A DNA stretch of 64,000 bases, taken from contig OZ038320.1 of assembly GCA_964035795.1 (NCBI GenBank), positions 12,847,076-12,911,075 on the forward strand. Direction: 5' to 3'. Positions within the stretch are counted from its first letter, which is position 1. The number at the start of each line of letters is the position of its first letter. This document shows positions 48,731 through 64,000 of the stretch, piece by piece. Origin of the DNA: Pterobdella sp. o SKG-2022 (taxonomy: Eukaryota > Annelida > Clitellata > Hirudinida > Piscicolidae). Below the pieces are notes generated by a model that was not told where the DNA came from, did no database searches, and saw only the letters and a list, made by a program, of their open reading frames with translations. The translations under genes and the position numbers were made by a program.

Positions 48731-51700
48731 TTAAGCTTTGCAAGTATAGTGGTCAACTCCATGAGCTCTAGGGACTATATTGGTGTTGGTGGACAAATAA
48801 CACTTGCTGTGGTTTCTGTCCCAGTCAAAACCTTTCTCACAGTTGTTTTTTTTCAAACATTCTTTTTTGCAGTCTTCCATGTTGTGAACACCGAACTTCT
48901 CTTCTCCGCCATAAGTGTGACTATCCACTTGTTTCATACAATTTCCAACATACCCTGAAAATTTAATTTTCAATAAAGTTTTTGATTTTATAGTTTTATA
49001 TTATTTAAACTATATTTAGCTCTTAAAACGTATATTGTTGTGCCATAATATAATTTGACTCGAAGCTTTTCTAACGTGCATTCTCAAAGTTTTCGAAGAT
49101 TTTCTAGTTTTTTTGCGAATATTCTTTGTTATGATCAGCATGCATTTCTTTGAATATTTTTTGGTCAAGTACAATATTAATATATTGAAACCTTTGCATG
49201 AATAGTGATCCACGCCATGAGCTCCAGTCATTATGTTAGTGCTGGTGGACAAGTAACACTTGTTGTGGTTTCTGTCCCAGTCAAAACCTTTTTCACAGTT
49301 GTTTTCTTTCAAACATTTGTTTTTACATTCTTCTATACTTCTGGCACCAACTTCCTCTTTTCCATTCAATGTTTTACTATTTGCATATTGTATGCAACTT
49401 TTCATGTGTTCTAAAAAAAAGTATTTTGTTTAAATTGAATAGTTTTATTAATCTAGCTTTGAGTAATTTATTCTGACGAAACTTTCCGATATATTCTCTA
49501 TGATCATCAGGTTATCTGATGTTTTCAGTAGATGCTTTTGTCATGAAATACATTCGAAACAATAGTGTAAAAATTATTTTTAATCCCATTTCAACTCCAC
49601 CACTGCTGGCCTATAGCTTGAGTGAGTAAAGAGGAGGGTCTGGGCAAAGAAATGGCAACCTCTTTTTGAAGGAACATTTTGCTACAGAAACATTAACAAT
49701 GAAAAAATAATTCATTAGATTTTATTAAAAACTTGATTTAGATTAGAGATTTCATAAGATCTGATAGAATGGAATGGGAGTGCCTGGAAGCCAACAAACC
49801 GATGCTTGACTTACTTTCGAAAGCACCACAACTATTAGTACATGAAACATAAGAACTATGTACGAAGCTGGAAAATCGCTGCTAAACTAAAAAACTTCAG
49901 ATACTTTAAGTGAAACAAGATAAATAGGTATCGAAAAGCAGATGCTTACAACAGGAAAATCGTTACTATAATCAGGTCACGAAAAATAAGTAGCACACAA
50001 GCCAAAAGTTTCAAAGGTGAATTAAGAACTGCTCGTCAAGCTCTTCTTATTTTTCCAGTGGTGACAAAATATTATCCAGTGTAATTTTCAGACAAATAAA
50101 ACGATGAAAATGAAAAAAAATAATTTTATAATAGACTGCTCCAAAATGTTTGACGTCGATTCATGAGGGAATTTTAGTACATTTATTAAGCAACTCAGCT
50201 AGAATTTTTGGTAATTTTAGCATTATGCTAACGTAATATGGTAAGGCTATACAAGCTATTTTTGCTCAGCAAATGTACTAAAATTCTTTCATAAATCGAC
50301 GTTAAACATTATTAAATATTGCTTATAAGTACATTAAGATGTCTCTGAAAAGTTATAATAGACTAACTAAAATCAAATCAATTAAGAGTATGATTATAGT
50401 GACATTAACTTCAGAAGTTTCAAGACTATTGAATGTTATCAAATCAAATACGAGTATAATTATAGTGGCATTAACTTCAAGAGTTTCTAGACCACTGAGT
50501 GTTAGTAACTATGAATGCAATGTATGTTTTCTTAGATATGACAATTTAAAAAAAACTATGCAAGTATAACTAAACAAACAAAACAGTTAACTAAGATTAT
50601 ATGAAAAAAAGGTCTGTTGTTTGAAACAAAAGCAATCATAATAATACTTATATAAATGAAATTTAGAAAACTGAGTTGATTTTATGAATGTATAAAATTA
50701 ATTAAATCTGTGATAAGAAACAAAAAATATATATAAATAAAAATTTAAATAAAATATTTTGAGCAATAAAATGTTAATTTTAGACAAAATTTGAACAACT
50801 TCATTGTCTTCATTTTTTTTCCTCAATGGGACTTCTACCTCATCACAATTGAAACCAGAAATTGCTTATCTTTTTCTTCATTGTTACATTCTTTGATATT
50901 AATTAAATGATGCTATTAGTTTTCATCTTTTATAGAATTTTTATCCAAGTAATGCCAGTCTTTATTACCCCCAAAAAACCTCGAAGTTTTTGTCTTTGTA
51001 TTGTTCATCTTCTTTCTATGGAGCCAAAAATCGGATTCATCCCAAAAAAGTAGTTCTTGTATGTTATTGTACTAAATTATCGAATTCCAAAATAAATTTC
51101 TGAAATTATTTTGAATAATAACATTTTAAACTGAATTATCTAATTTTTATGTAGAAAAATCGACTATTCGAGCCGTTATTGTAACTTTTACGGACCACTT
51201 TCGATTGGAACCAAAAAAAAAGCCAAAAGCTAAGACTATCATAATGATGGGTGACTTTTATGCTAAAGTTGGAAACGATAACAAAAGATAAAAAAGAAAA
51301 TAAAAAATGAGCAAAAAAAAGTTTGAGGTTTGCTGACTTTCATGCAAGTAAAAGTTTGGTAATTGGCGCAAGTTATTTTCGATATAAAAGCCCACAAGAC
51401 GACGTGTGTTTCTACGGATTTCAAAATAGAAAACTAGATTGATCATAAATGCGTTGGCAAAAAGTTCAGAAAGTTCTCACAAAATGTTTCCATAAAAAAA
51501 AGCAGACGTGGCTTTAGTCATCACTTCTTAATTGCCTAACTGAAACTCGAGCTCAAAAAGAACTTTCTGAGAAAAAAAATCATATAAGGTACAATGGCCA
51601 ACTTTTCAAAAATAAAGTAAAGAAAGAAAGTTCAAAATCACATTTTCCAATAAGTTCAAGCTTTGAAGATCTCAATGAAAAGAATACTTCAAAAAAACAT

Positions 51701-54592
51701 TAGCAACAAATAAAGGAAACAAACAAAAAATGCTAGTTCGCAAACACGCAACCATAATAAATGGGTTTGTGCAACCTCTCAGTTGACTAAGAAACAAAAA
51801 TGCATTAGTTACCATTTTTTGACGTAAAATAGCCGGAAATCAATATAATAGAAACAAACACTAAGGTTTATTGAGTAACTTAATACACGATACTATGTCA
51901 CTAGATAATGTAAGATACTCTTAAGAAAAGCTTTGTGTATTAAGTTTCTCAATAAGCCTTGGTGTATGATTCATTAGTTACCAGTTATACAATATCAAGA
52001 AAATTGAAAGCAGAAAAAAATATAAAAGCAAACAAAATATTCAAATATTGCATCAAAGCTGATACGAGAAACTACGTAGAATTGCTTTATAAAGAAACGC
52101 AATAGCAATATGGGTGAACTATACACCATTATAAGAGAAATTTTAGGCAAAATGAACAAACTAGAAAGACCTGCCCAATTGAATTAAGGAAATCTAATAC
52201 TAGATGAAAGCTGGAATAATATGTATAGATGAAAAACTTTGACGAATTACTCAACAGACCCGAACCAGAGAATCCACTCAAAATATAACTAACTGCTATT
52301 GATATATCAATACACAAACGTGTGCCTAGAAAAGAAGAAATACAAATAGCCATCAGCCAACAGTAAACTCTCAAGTGCCCGAAACCCAATGCCATGCCAG
52401 CATTTTAAGAACAGATGTTGAAACTAGCTTGAAATTCTTTATCCACTTTTTTTCAAAAGTATCGCAAAATGGAAAGTTATCGAATTAAGAAAAATGCTTA
52501 TTGGATAAAAATTATGTCAAATAGAGATTTTGAAAACAACATTAATTTTATTCTTCGAAAAATGTATACCAGCCATTTTGAAGACCATTGAAAGTTTTCC
52601 AATTAAATGTAAGGGTGTCTTACTAAAAAAAGTAGAACATTTTATCTATCCAGGGAAATTGATGGATATAAACTTTGATTTATAGATGGATTTGAAAAAA
52701 GAGGGAGAAAAGCAAGTGTTCATGTAATTAATGAAGATATGGAAAACTACAAACTTGAGTACTACCACCAAGAGACAATGTTCTATTTTCACGTTGAAAC
52801 GAGTACAGATCTAGGGGTTCAAAGAGGAGACACTAACAAATAAGATTAAACAAGGTTCCAGGTCTTCATAAACCCTTTACAAAAAAAGTCTTAGATATAC
52901 GTTAGCAAGAAAATATAAGTAAAAAACCATGCAAAAAGAAAATCTTTGACGCACGTGGAGGTGAATAGGCCACATGATTAGAAAACCTCATTGACAGCAG
53001 TTTCAGACAAACACTCCAGTGGAAACTTCGAGATAAAAGAAAGAGATGGAGACTGTGAATAGTTGGTGCATGGACGAGAAAGGTGGTTGACGAAAATAGG
53101 AAAATCTTAGCAATACTTCAAAACATTGGTCTCGGACCAATGTTTCAAAGTTTTTAGAGCTTTTGTTGATGACATATGCCTTTCACAGGGTAAGAGAACC
53201 AAGTAAATACATCAACTTATCTAATCTTTGACGTAAATTAGTCGGAAATCAATATAATAGAAACAAACACTAAGGTTAATTGAGAAACTTAATACACGAA
53301 GCTTTTTGTAAGAGTATCTAGTGACACACTAGATAATGTAAGATACTCTCACGAAAAGCTTCGTGTATTAAGTTTCTCAATTAACCATAGTGTTTGTTTC
53401 TTTTATATCGAATCTTTCTTTTTTCAAATACAATAATTTTATTCTTTGAAGTAAACGTTCTAAATTAAAAAAATACTGTCCACTAAACGGTTCTACATAT
53501 ACTTCACAAAGCTTTTCGTTAAAAGTTTGCAATTATCAATAACATCTGTGATACTAATATATTGAAACCTTTGCATGAGTAGTGATCCACCCCATGAGCT
53601 CCAGTCATTATATTAGTGCTGGTGGACAAGTAACACTTGTTGTGGTTTCTGTCCCAGTCAAAACCTTTTTCACAGTTGTTTTCTTTCAAACATTTGTTTT
53701 TACATTCTTCTATACTTCTGGCACCAACTTCCTCTTTTCCATTCAATGTTTTACTATTTGCATGTCTCATGCAACTTCCTTCAACTAGAGCTGTCATTCA
53801 ATATTCATGTATTATAATTCGCACAACATAACTCGAGATTTTAATTGTACCTTCAAAGTCTGTATCATCTGGAATTCAATAAAATCTACAAAATAAGTTT
53901 CCAATAAATTTATTCCTTCAATACCTTCACAGGCATAGTAGTCAGTGCCTTTATATGTATTTGCAGCAACACCGGGCTTAGGGAATAAACATTTTTTTTT
54001 TGAATTATTCCACTCAAAACCATTTTTACAGTCAGCGCTTTTTTTACATTTCTTGAAACATTCTTTTTTGGTTGTTACCGTACCTTGTGGCACTGCCCCC
54101 ACGTGATGAATGTCAGGAGACTTCACCCACAAACATTCTTATATAGATTATTTTCAAATTTGAATATATATTTTTTAGTTTTTTGATCATTTTAAAAATT
54201 TTAAATTAATATTATTTATATTTTTTAACCATTTTTGTATTCTTCTTCACTCCGACCTGAAATGTGAATAATTTATTTCAAATTAAACAATCAATAAGTT
54301 TTTGGAATCCATTATTTTTATAAATATAAATGTTTTTGAAACGCCATAATCTTTAGTCATTAAATTTAGAAATGTGAGATCTCACAAGAATAGTGGTCAA
54401 CACCGACACTTTGAGAATTTATTTTATCACTTGTAGAAAAGTAGCAACCCTTATGGTTCCTGTCCCAATCAAAACCTGTTTTACATCCATTTTCCTTTAA
54501 ACATTCTTTCATACAATCTTCTCTAGTTTGTACACCAACCTTCAATTTCCCATGGTGCGTATTGCTATCTCTATGTATTTCCCATGTACAGG
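48731..54592 (-). CDS. Gene of tandem PAN/apple-like domain exons (3' part)
   Basis: Minus-strand exons in transcription order: E 54386-54592, linker 54230-54256, D 53925-54137, C 53569-53784, B 49192-49410, A 48731-48954 with TAA stop. All internal exons enter and leave in phase 1, so each is one removable module. Each of E, D, C, B and A codes about 68-74 residues with six Cys in a repeated pattern: near the start, two about 4 apart (EECKNKCLKENNC), after GFDWDRNH-KCY, and DHYSC at the end. I read this as PAN/apple-like adhesion domains, usually extracellular. E ends in a GTGAGA donor that splits the last Cys codon, restored by the 27-nt linker exon (RSEEEYKN). D is the most diverged copy (GFEWNNSKKKC). 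B and C are nearly identical. The 5' part, including any signal peptide, was not found upstream. Function unknown. Confidence 0.7.
50147..50316. repeat. Hairpin element with ~37-bp terminal inverted repeats in the PAN gene intron
   Basis: Left arm TTTGACGTCGATTCATGAGG...AATTTTAGTACATTT pairs with right arm AAATGTACTAAAATT...TTTCATAAATCGACGTTAAA. About 95 bases of unpaired middle sequence. Looks like a small MITE; unrelated by sequence to the GACGTAAAATAGCC family apart from the GACGT start. Confidence 0.7.
50371..50504. repeat. Two-unit tandem repeat, ~67 bp
   Basis: ATCAAATCAATTAAGAGTAT...TTGAATGTT is followed immediately by ATCAAATCAAATACGAGTAT...CTGAGTGTT. The units differ at about ten positions. 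Intronic. Confidence 0.75.
51150..53160 (+). mobile_element. Heavily decayed RTE-like LINE in the PAN gene intron
   Basis: Plus-strand fragments in the right order but full of stops and shifts. Endonuclease: KTIIMMGDFYAKVGNDN at about 51230-51280, then LVIGASYFRYKSPQDD. Linker and early RT near 52100-52440: LYTIIREILGKMNKLERPAQ, DPNQRIHSKYN, ADV-like segment ending LEILYPLF. Late RT near 52635: VEHFIYPGKLMDINFDL. The tail is near 52960 (WIGHMIRKP) then VETSR. The element accounts for about half of the 4.2-kb intron between PAN exons C and B. A foldback element inserted at 51815-51971, inside it. Confidence 0.72.
51815..51971. repeat. Foldback element with 12-bp flanking duplication
   Basis: Leader TTTTTTGACGTAAAATAGCC, GGAAATCAATATAATAG, then hairpin AAACAAACACTAAGGTTTAT...ACTTAATACACGA against TTTGTGTATTAAGTTTCTCA...ATAAGCCTTGGTGT. 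Flanked exactly by CATTAGTTACCA at 51803-51814 and 51972-51983, which I read as the target-site duplication. It sits inside the decayed RTE-like LINE. Confidence 0.82.
53226..53405. repeat. Best-preserved copy of the foldback family
   Basis: Leader TTTGACGTAAATTAGTCGGA, AATCAATATAATAG, then AAACAAACACTAAGGTTAAT, TGAGAAACTTAATACACGAA, GCTTTTTGTAAGAGTATCTA as the left arm. The right arm TAGATAATGTAAGATACTCT, CACGAAAAGCTTCGTGTATT, AAGTTTCTCAATTAACCATA, GTGTTTGTTTC closes an almost perfect ~70-bp stem. Possible short flanking repeat AATCTTT. Located 165 bp from PAN exon C. Confidence 0.82.
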
Positions 54593-55944
54593 CTAATGAG
54601 AAGTTTAAACATATATGTTTGACTAGCTTGTTTTTATAATAAAATTCAAAATCATTATGCTAAAAACCTTGGAAAGACTTTGCAAAATTTAAAATGAGTA
54701 GACACGATGTGAAAAGTTTCATTTTTCAAATTTAGATATTTTGCTTTCAAGTTAGGATCTCTATTTATATCGTAAATTAACAAAACGTTTTTATTTGAAA
54801 AATTTATATCTTCTTGATTGGCGAATGATGCTTCCAATAATATCGACAGTTTTTATATTGTCAACCATTTTGAAGTTCATGTAAGCTGATGAACAATGAA
54901 CTTTTTTTCTATTCGACAGTTTCTCTCGAAGTAAGATAAAACATAAGCAAACACTATTGATCTAGTAAATAACTATTAGGATTATTGTGGTAAAAATAAT
55001 GATTATTATATAATAATAATTTTCGTTAGTATATACTGTATAATTATTATCTATGATGTCTAAGTGAATTTTTCGAAATGCATTTAATTTGCACATTGTT
55101 GAGGAGTTTTATATTAATCAATGAAGTAATATAAAATCTTTTGGGTTTAAACTAAAAATAAATTGGTAAGTGGTGGTAAAAAAAGCTTTAAAAACGTATA
55201 ACTTTATTTACTACTAATTCGAACTTCTGATTATTTTTTTTGACGTCAATCAACCGAAAAGCGTCTAATACTTCTTATCTTGATCACTTTATAAGAATAG
55301 AGCATAAACATTCAAAATATGACAAAAAAACTAAATTTGATAAAATAAATAATTGAAAGTAAGACTCATACTGAATAAACTAATATGAATCTTAAAAAAA
55401 AATTAATTTCAAAACATTCTACTTTTTTTCTACCCACATTAAGCTTCACAAAAAAATTGAACAAACTTTTATCCCCGTACTAACAATCAAAGTAGGTTTG
55501 CGATCAATAAATTTTTTACTTTATCCAAACTATTGAATTTTGTCTTTTTTAAAAATAAAACAAAAGCGTTGATCTAAAAATCTATGGTCAGAAGAAGCCA
55601 AAGTCTTCTCGAAGTAATTGATGAAGACGGAGTATACTGAAAAAAGTATAAAAATCAACAACATTATTAAAAATTATTTCGGTAAATTTGAGCATTTTTA
55701 AGCATAAAAATTTCAATAACTTTGAATTGTATATAACAGTATATAAATATAAATTTCGAGTCAAAATTATATCTAAATACGAATTTTATGCAAGAAAATA
55801 CATAATTATAATTTTTTTTGAGTATAATATAACTTATGAATTTAAATAATTAAATTTTACAAAGCTCGGCTCAGTCAACCTTTAATCGTGTAAATAGGAT
55901 TTCTCAATAATTACGAACCGTCGAGGTTCGCTCGTTTGTTAAGC
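54593..55944. other. Spacer between divergent PAN gene and ELMOD gene
   Basis: AT-rich. A minus-strand open stretch at 54837-54655 (FANQEDINFSNKNVLLIYDI) has no matching motif and no Cys pattern of the PAN exons, so I do not call it. No signal-peptide-like exon in phase with PAN exon E could be found. Near 55861-55925 there is a slightly less AT-rich patch just upstream of the ELMOD start. Confidence 0.4.
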
Positions 55945-59776
<3,832 letters not shown>

Positions 59777-60239
59777 CCATTATTTGACCTATAATTTGTG
59801 GTGCTATTGAAAATCTTTAACTTTTCAGGGCTAAACAAGATTTTTTATCATTTATTTACGAGATTCACAATTTTTTCTATTTTTTAAAATTATTTTTTGA
59901 CACACGATTTCCATTTTTGCTCATTTTCTGTAAAATAAAAATTTTCAAGCATTAAAGTAGCTCAAAAAATTTTAAGTTTTTGCCTAAAACTTAGGGTTCT
60001 TTGGTGTAGAAACGATAAAAAATAAAAGATCTTTCTCGAAAATTCAAACCTGAAAATAATGCAGCAAAAATTAAGTTTAACTTTTTCACCTCAAACCAAG
60101 TTTCCACGTTTTTTGTTACGGCATAAATGCTTTCAAAAATTTAATTTTCGTTTTTTTTCATTTAGAATGACAAATTTCCTGATATCAAAATGGTCTTAAA
60201 GCATTATTTCGGCATTCTCAAATTGAAATTTAGTTTTGA

Positions 60240-60512
60240 ATAATGAGAATACTATACTGCTACAGAGTAGTCGTCTTCGTTGGTATGGTCGTGAGACGTT
60301 CGTCCATGTGTATCAAAGACGTGCTCGAACTTCTTCTGCCTGAAGGTCGTACCCGTGGTAGACCAGCAAAAACTTGGTTGAATTGTGTTGAAAAGGATAT
60401 GGAATCCTATGGCCTGGAAAATGCGAATCCATTCAATAGAGCTGAGTGGAGAAAGTGTATTAGCCTGTTGCTGTATACCCCAGCTACTGAGACGCCTACA
60501 GCAATATAATCC
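60240..60512 (+). mobile_element. LINE C-terminal fragment
   Basis: Plus strand: LQSSRLRWYGRETF in one frame, then after a shift IKDVLELLLPEGRTRGRPAK, TWLNCVEKDMESYGLENANP, FNRAEWRK. This is the RLRWxGHVxR...RGRPKxxWxDCVxxDL tail of an RTE/CR1-like LINE. Only the last ~85 codons are present, between the ELMOD and dynein genes. Confidence 0.72.
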
Positions 60513-60800
60513 AATATGGATATTATTATTTATAAATTAAAAAATTTTAAGTTTTTTGAATTTCAAGATGATTACTAGTAGACTTGGAAAGATTTTCAAT
60601 CATGATCTTTATTTAAAGTTCGATGAGTTTATTCAACTAAACATCATAATGTTTACAAGATTCATCTTAAGGTGATTTCTTGAGTACAAGTTTGCTTTGC
60701 AAAAAAATCATTATATTCATTCTCTAGCGATTAAAGTTTTGAAGAAAAACAGTTTGTGTGTGAGGTTCAAAAATCAAGCAACTACTGAATAAGGATTGCA

Positions 60801-63800
60801 TTACACCTTAAAATAAAAATTATTTATGAAAATATTTTGAATTGAAACTCTCATTAAAAATACTACCTGCAGCATCAAAGCTACTCCTCCAAGAATCCAC
60901 TTAGCTGGTTTTTCTTTACTTTTGAGATTGAAAGTCCATACAAAAGTGTCACCTCTTTGTTTGGTTTTGTAGCATGGACATTCGTAAATATTTCTCAAAT
61001 CTTGTCTGTCAATAGGAATAGCTTTGATAAACACTACTGGCATGAGAGGTGATAATTCCTTCAAGCGTGCCTCAGCAATGAGGCCAGTTTGTGTATCCCA
61101 TCTGGCCCCTTCCATGAACAGTCCATGCACATAAGATCCTTCTCTTGGAGGAGCTTCCATGTCTTCTTTGTTTTTTTTGCTTACATCACATTGCAAACAC
61201 ATTTTGTCAAGAGGCCACTCATTCTTACGCGCCATTTGTTGCATTATGGCCGTTAAAAACGATTGAGGATTGAAAAAGCCACCAAGCCACACTGAAGGAG
61301 GTAATTGAAAATCTGAAACCCAAGCATCAAGTTCTCTAATCCTTGATATCAAATCAGCGTGCCATTGTGACATTCCATAAAGAGATGGATAAGCTAAACG
61401 TGCCCAGCTGTTAGGAACCACGTCGTAAAACAAAGCATTGCTAAGCGACTCCATCTCTGCTATCATAGTCAATTCTCCCTGTGGTTGTTTGCGAAAGATG
61501 AATTTAATGCAGGTATTTCAAATATATGTATCTACTTTGAGACCAAGATCAAGTTCTTTGAGTGATCTTCTAATTTCTGCCGTCAAAAGGTTCATTCTTT
61601 CACATTCTTGCAAAGCAACGGTTATGTATGGAGTCCTTTCCTCAGGTGTTACTTTTGTCACTAAATCAAACATGGAAAACTGAGCTGGAATCTTTTCCAA
61701 TATTTCGTCCAAAACATTTTTAATCTGAATTTTAAAATGAGTCGTTCAAATTGTCTTTTCGTTTTCAAGGTGAAAAGATAAAATTTAATAAATCTTGTTA
61801 GTTTTTACTTTTTCTTCTCTGGTAAGTCCAAGGGGATTTGCTACTCCAGAATCTCTGGGTTGCATTTCAAGAACAGTTTTGAATAAGTTTTCAGAAATAG
61901 TCGTTAAAAATTCAATTTCAGAATTGGGATGAAGGCCGTAAAGATAGGGACTTTCTTGAGGCAAGCAGTCGTTAATGAAAGCATGGTAACCGCGATAGTC
62001 AGTGTTTGGTGGAACTGGAAAACCTGGAGCAAAAGCTAATTCACCGTCCAGCTGAATATAAAAAAATGACTTGAATTACTTCTATTCATTTTAAAAGTTT
62101 TTTTCACTAATTTTTGGTTCAAAACTTATTTTGATAATTTAATAACTTTTAAATATTTTTTTTTTGAGATATTAACATATAAATAAAATTCTATTAGACC
62201 AGAGCTTGGTTCATGTACTCTTCGAGATATGTTTTACACAGCCTTCTGTCCCAGTCATCCGTAATATGACCTCCGTACATTATTTCTCCAAATAAATACC
62301 TTCAGTGGGATCGATTCGTTCATTGAATATTATAAAATAATCGAAAATCTAATATAACGTGCAAATTTAAGTATTTTTATGATTTTATTATAGAAAATTA
62401 ATAAAGGTTCACTGCAAGAAATATACCTTAAATCTTCCCAAGGAACCTTTGCATTAGCTTCAAGATAGTTGTAAAGAACGCTTACACTGATTGTCAAATC
62501 TCCCGTATTGAAAGGGTATATTCTGTTCCAACCCTGAGGTCCAAATTTTCTGCGTTCTGATACAACAGCATGGAAATAACACAAAGAGAAAAGAATGCTT
62601 TTAAATTCTGCTTCCTTAGCACACATTTCTAAAGTATCCTGTAGGTAATTTATTAATAAAAAAAAATGAAAACAAGGTTTCAAATATTAAAAAAATATGA
62701 ATTTAGAGGGCAGTGAGGTAACAAAGAATAGCCATTTTCAAAGATCATTTATAGTTCCTATAAAGAAAATAAAAATAAAAACGAAATAACTTTCTAAAAA
62801 TCATAAGTATGAATTTCACTCTGAATAACCAAACTATATATGTGAGAAAAGTCTGGAAAAAATGACGAGAAGGAGTATAGCTAAAACTAAAACATATGAA
62901 GCTTACAATATTTTTTATAATAAAAATATAGTTAGTATCTTTAAACTGAAACCTGGTTGAAGTTATCGAGAGACTTATGGAGGTTGGCCAACATGCCAGT
63001 GGGTGGTTCGTTAGTGATTTTTATAGAAGCTTGTAATATTCCTTGAGGGATTATATGGGCTTTCCTTTCTGGTGCCGGTTCTGCACTAATGAACACTCGA
63101 AAATCATTGTGGCTTTCATTGCTATACCTTTGAAATTTATAGATGTTTCAATATGAAAGCATAATTTAATGAAAGATTTTAAAGTGTTAGCCGATGAATG
63201 TCAATAATACTTTTCTAGTTTCTTCTCTAGAGTTGACAACCATCTTGATACTAAATGAATGTTCTGAAATTAATACTTTAAGTTATCAAAACTCCATAGT
63301 AGTGAAAAAACTCAATTGAAATGTTTTAAAATTTTCTCATTAATTTGGAAATTATTTGAAACCATCAAAAACAAAATTTTAAAAACGTTTCAGAGGAAAC
63401 GTCGGCAACTAACGCAAAATTAAGACTAAAACCTTCATCTTACTAGAAGCTTGGTAATACTTCATAAAGAATACTTTAAAAATTATTTGTCCTATATCTA
63501 ATTCACAGTTATTCCGATTACTAAATATTATTTTGACTTTTATTAAAGGTCTTTCGAACAAATAACCTGCAACACGACCCAGTGCCCTAGCCTTGCAGAA
63601 TCATCAAGAGCATTTTCTGCCACGGATTCTTGACCTTGTCCCAAAGATATGTTGTGGAAGTTTCCATTATCTGTAGTGAAACCAAGCTTGATGCCTAAGT
63701 TTTCAACATCTTTCAAAGGATCCACTCCAGGAGATAAAATAAACAAAATAGGATTTCCAGGGCTTGATTCCTCAAAGGATTTAGAAAAGTCCAAACTTCG

Positions 63801-64000
63801 TGTTTCTACAAACTTTGAACCTAACTTTTCTTCAACAAACAGTCTGAGTTGAAATAAAAATGGTATTCTTAGGTATGCTTAACAAACATACTACCATAAA
63901 AACTTAATGCATTTTATATTAAAATTTTTAACATCAGTATATTTTCAATAAAATGCAAACTTGACGGCATATGTCATGCGGTCGGGCCTCACTGCCCTTA
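60801..64000 (-). CDS. Axonemal outer-arm dynein beta heavy chain, C-terminal exons (runs off the window)
   Basis: Motor of ciliary outer dynein arms; DNAH9/11/17 group by C-terminal similarity. Exons in transcription order: 63961-64000 (partial), 63567-63843, 63211-63263, 62953-63127, 62427-62638, 62200-62299, 61809-62051, 61536-61724, 60867-61478, 60801-60806. Phases agree at every junction, about 670 residues visible; the rest lies beyond 64000. Seen: [187 protein letters not shown], and the end [18 protein letters not shown]. The last intron (60807-60866) is 60 nt and open in frame, so splicing or retention both end at the same TAA. It converges on ELMOD. Confidence 0.93.

Noticed and set aside
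54377..54592. PAN exon E as the terminal exon of a separate gene
   Set aside because: A strong GTGAGA donor and a phase-compatible microexon that restores the conserved Cys join it to exon D; see the finding for the residual doubt.

Overview
AT-rich eukaryotic DNA from an animal. The evidence is five multi-exon genes with GT-AG introns whose products are animal-type, including an axonemal dynein (so the organism makes motile cilia) and KRIT1 (known from animals). The mix of mobile elements (CR1/L2-like, RTE-like and R4-like LINEs, a Penelope-like element and many foldback elements) fits an invertebrate; I cannot narrow the lineage further. Stops and splice sites follow the standard code and GT-AG rule.

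Layout. 1-8.5 kb is a graveyard of truncated LINEs, one of them with an internal inversion. 8.5-26.6 kb (+) is a complete KRIT1/CCM1 homologue in 19 exons, whose introns hold four LINE copies of three classes. 29.7-36.7 kb (+) is a centrosomin/CDK5RAP2-type coiled-coil gene in 17 exons. 38.3-42.4 kb (+) is PUS3, a tRNA pseudouridine synthase, in 17 exons. 42.7-48.4 kb holds a dead Penelope-like element (-) and a broken LINE (+). 48.7-54.6 kb (-) is the 3' part of a gene built from repeated PAN/apple-like exons, two of them almost identical. 55.9-59.8 kb (+) is an ELMOD1/2-type gene in 8 exons. 60.8 kb to the right edge (-) is the C-terminal end of an outer-arm dynein beta heavy chain gene.

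The genes do not form a functional cluster; they are ordinary single animal genes separated by transposon debris. All exon models were built by eye from reading frame, splice sites and remembered family similarity. In every model the codon phase carries through each junction, which is strong internal support. Individual boundaries may be off by a base or by a neighbouring GT/AG.

I see no prokaryotic system, CRISPR array, rRNA or tRNA. The least ordinary items are the PAN exon array with synonymous-only divergence between two copies, the foldback family with long hairpins and 7-12 bp flanking repeats, the inversion inside one LINE, and an in-frame 60-nt terminal intron in the dynein gene.
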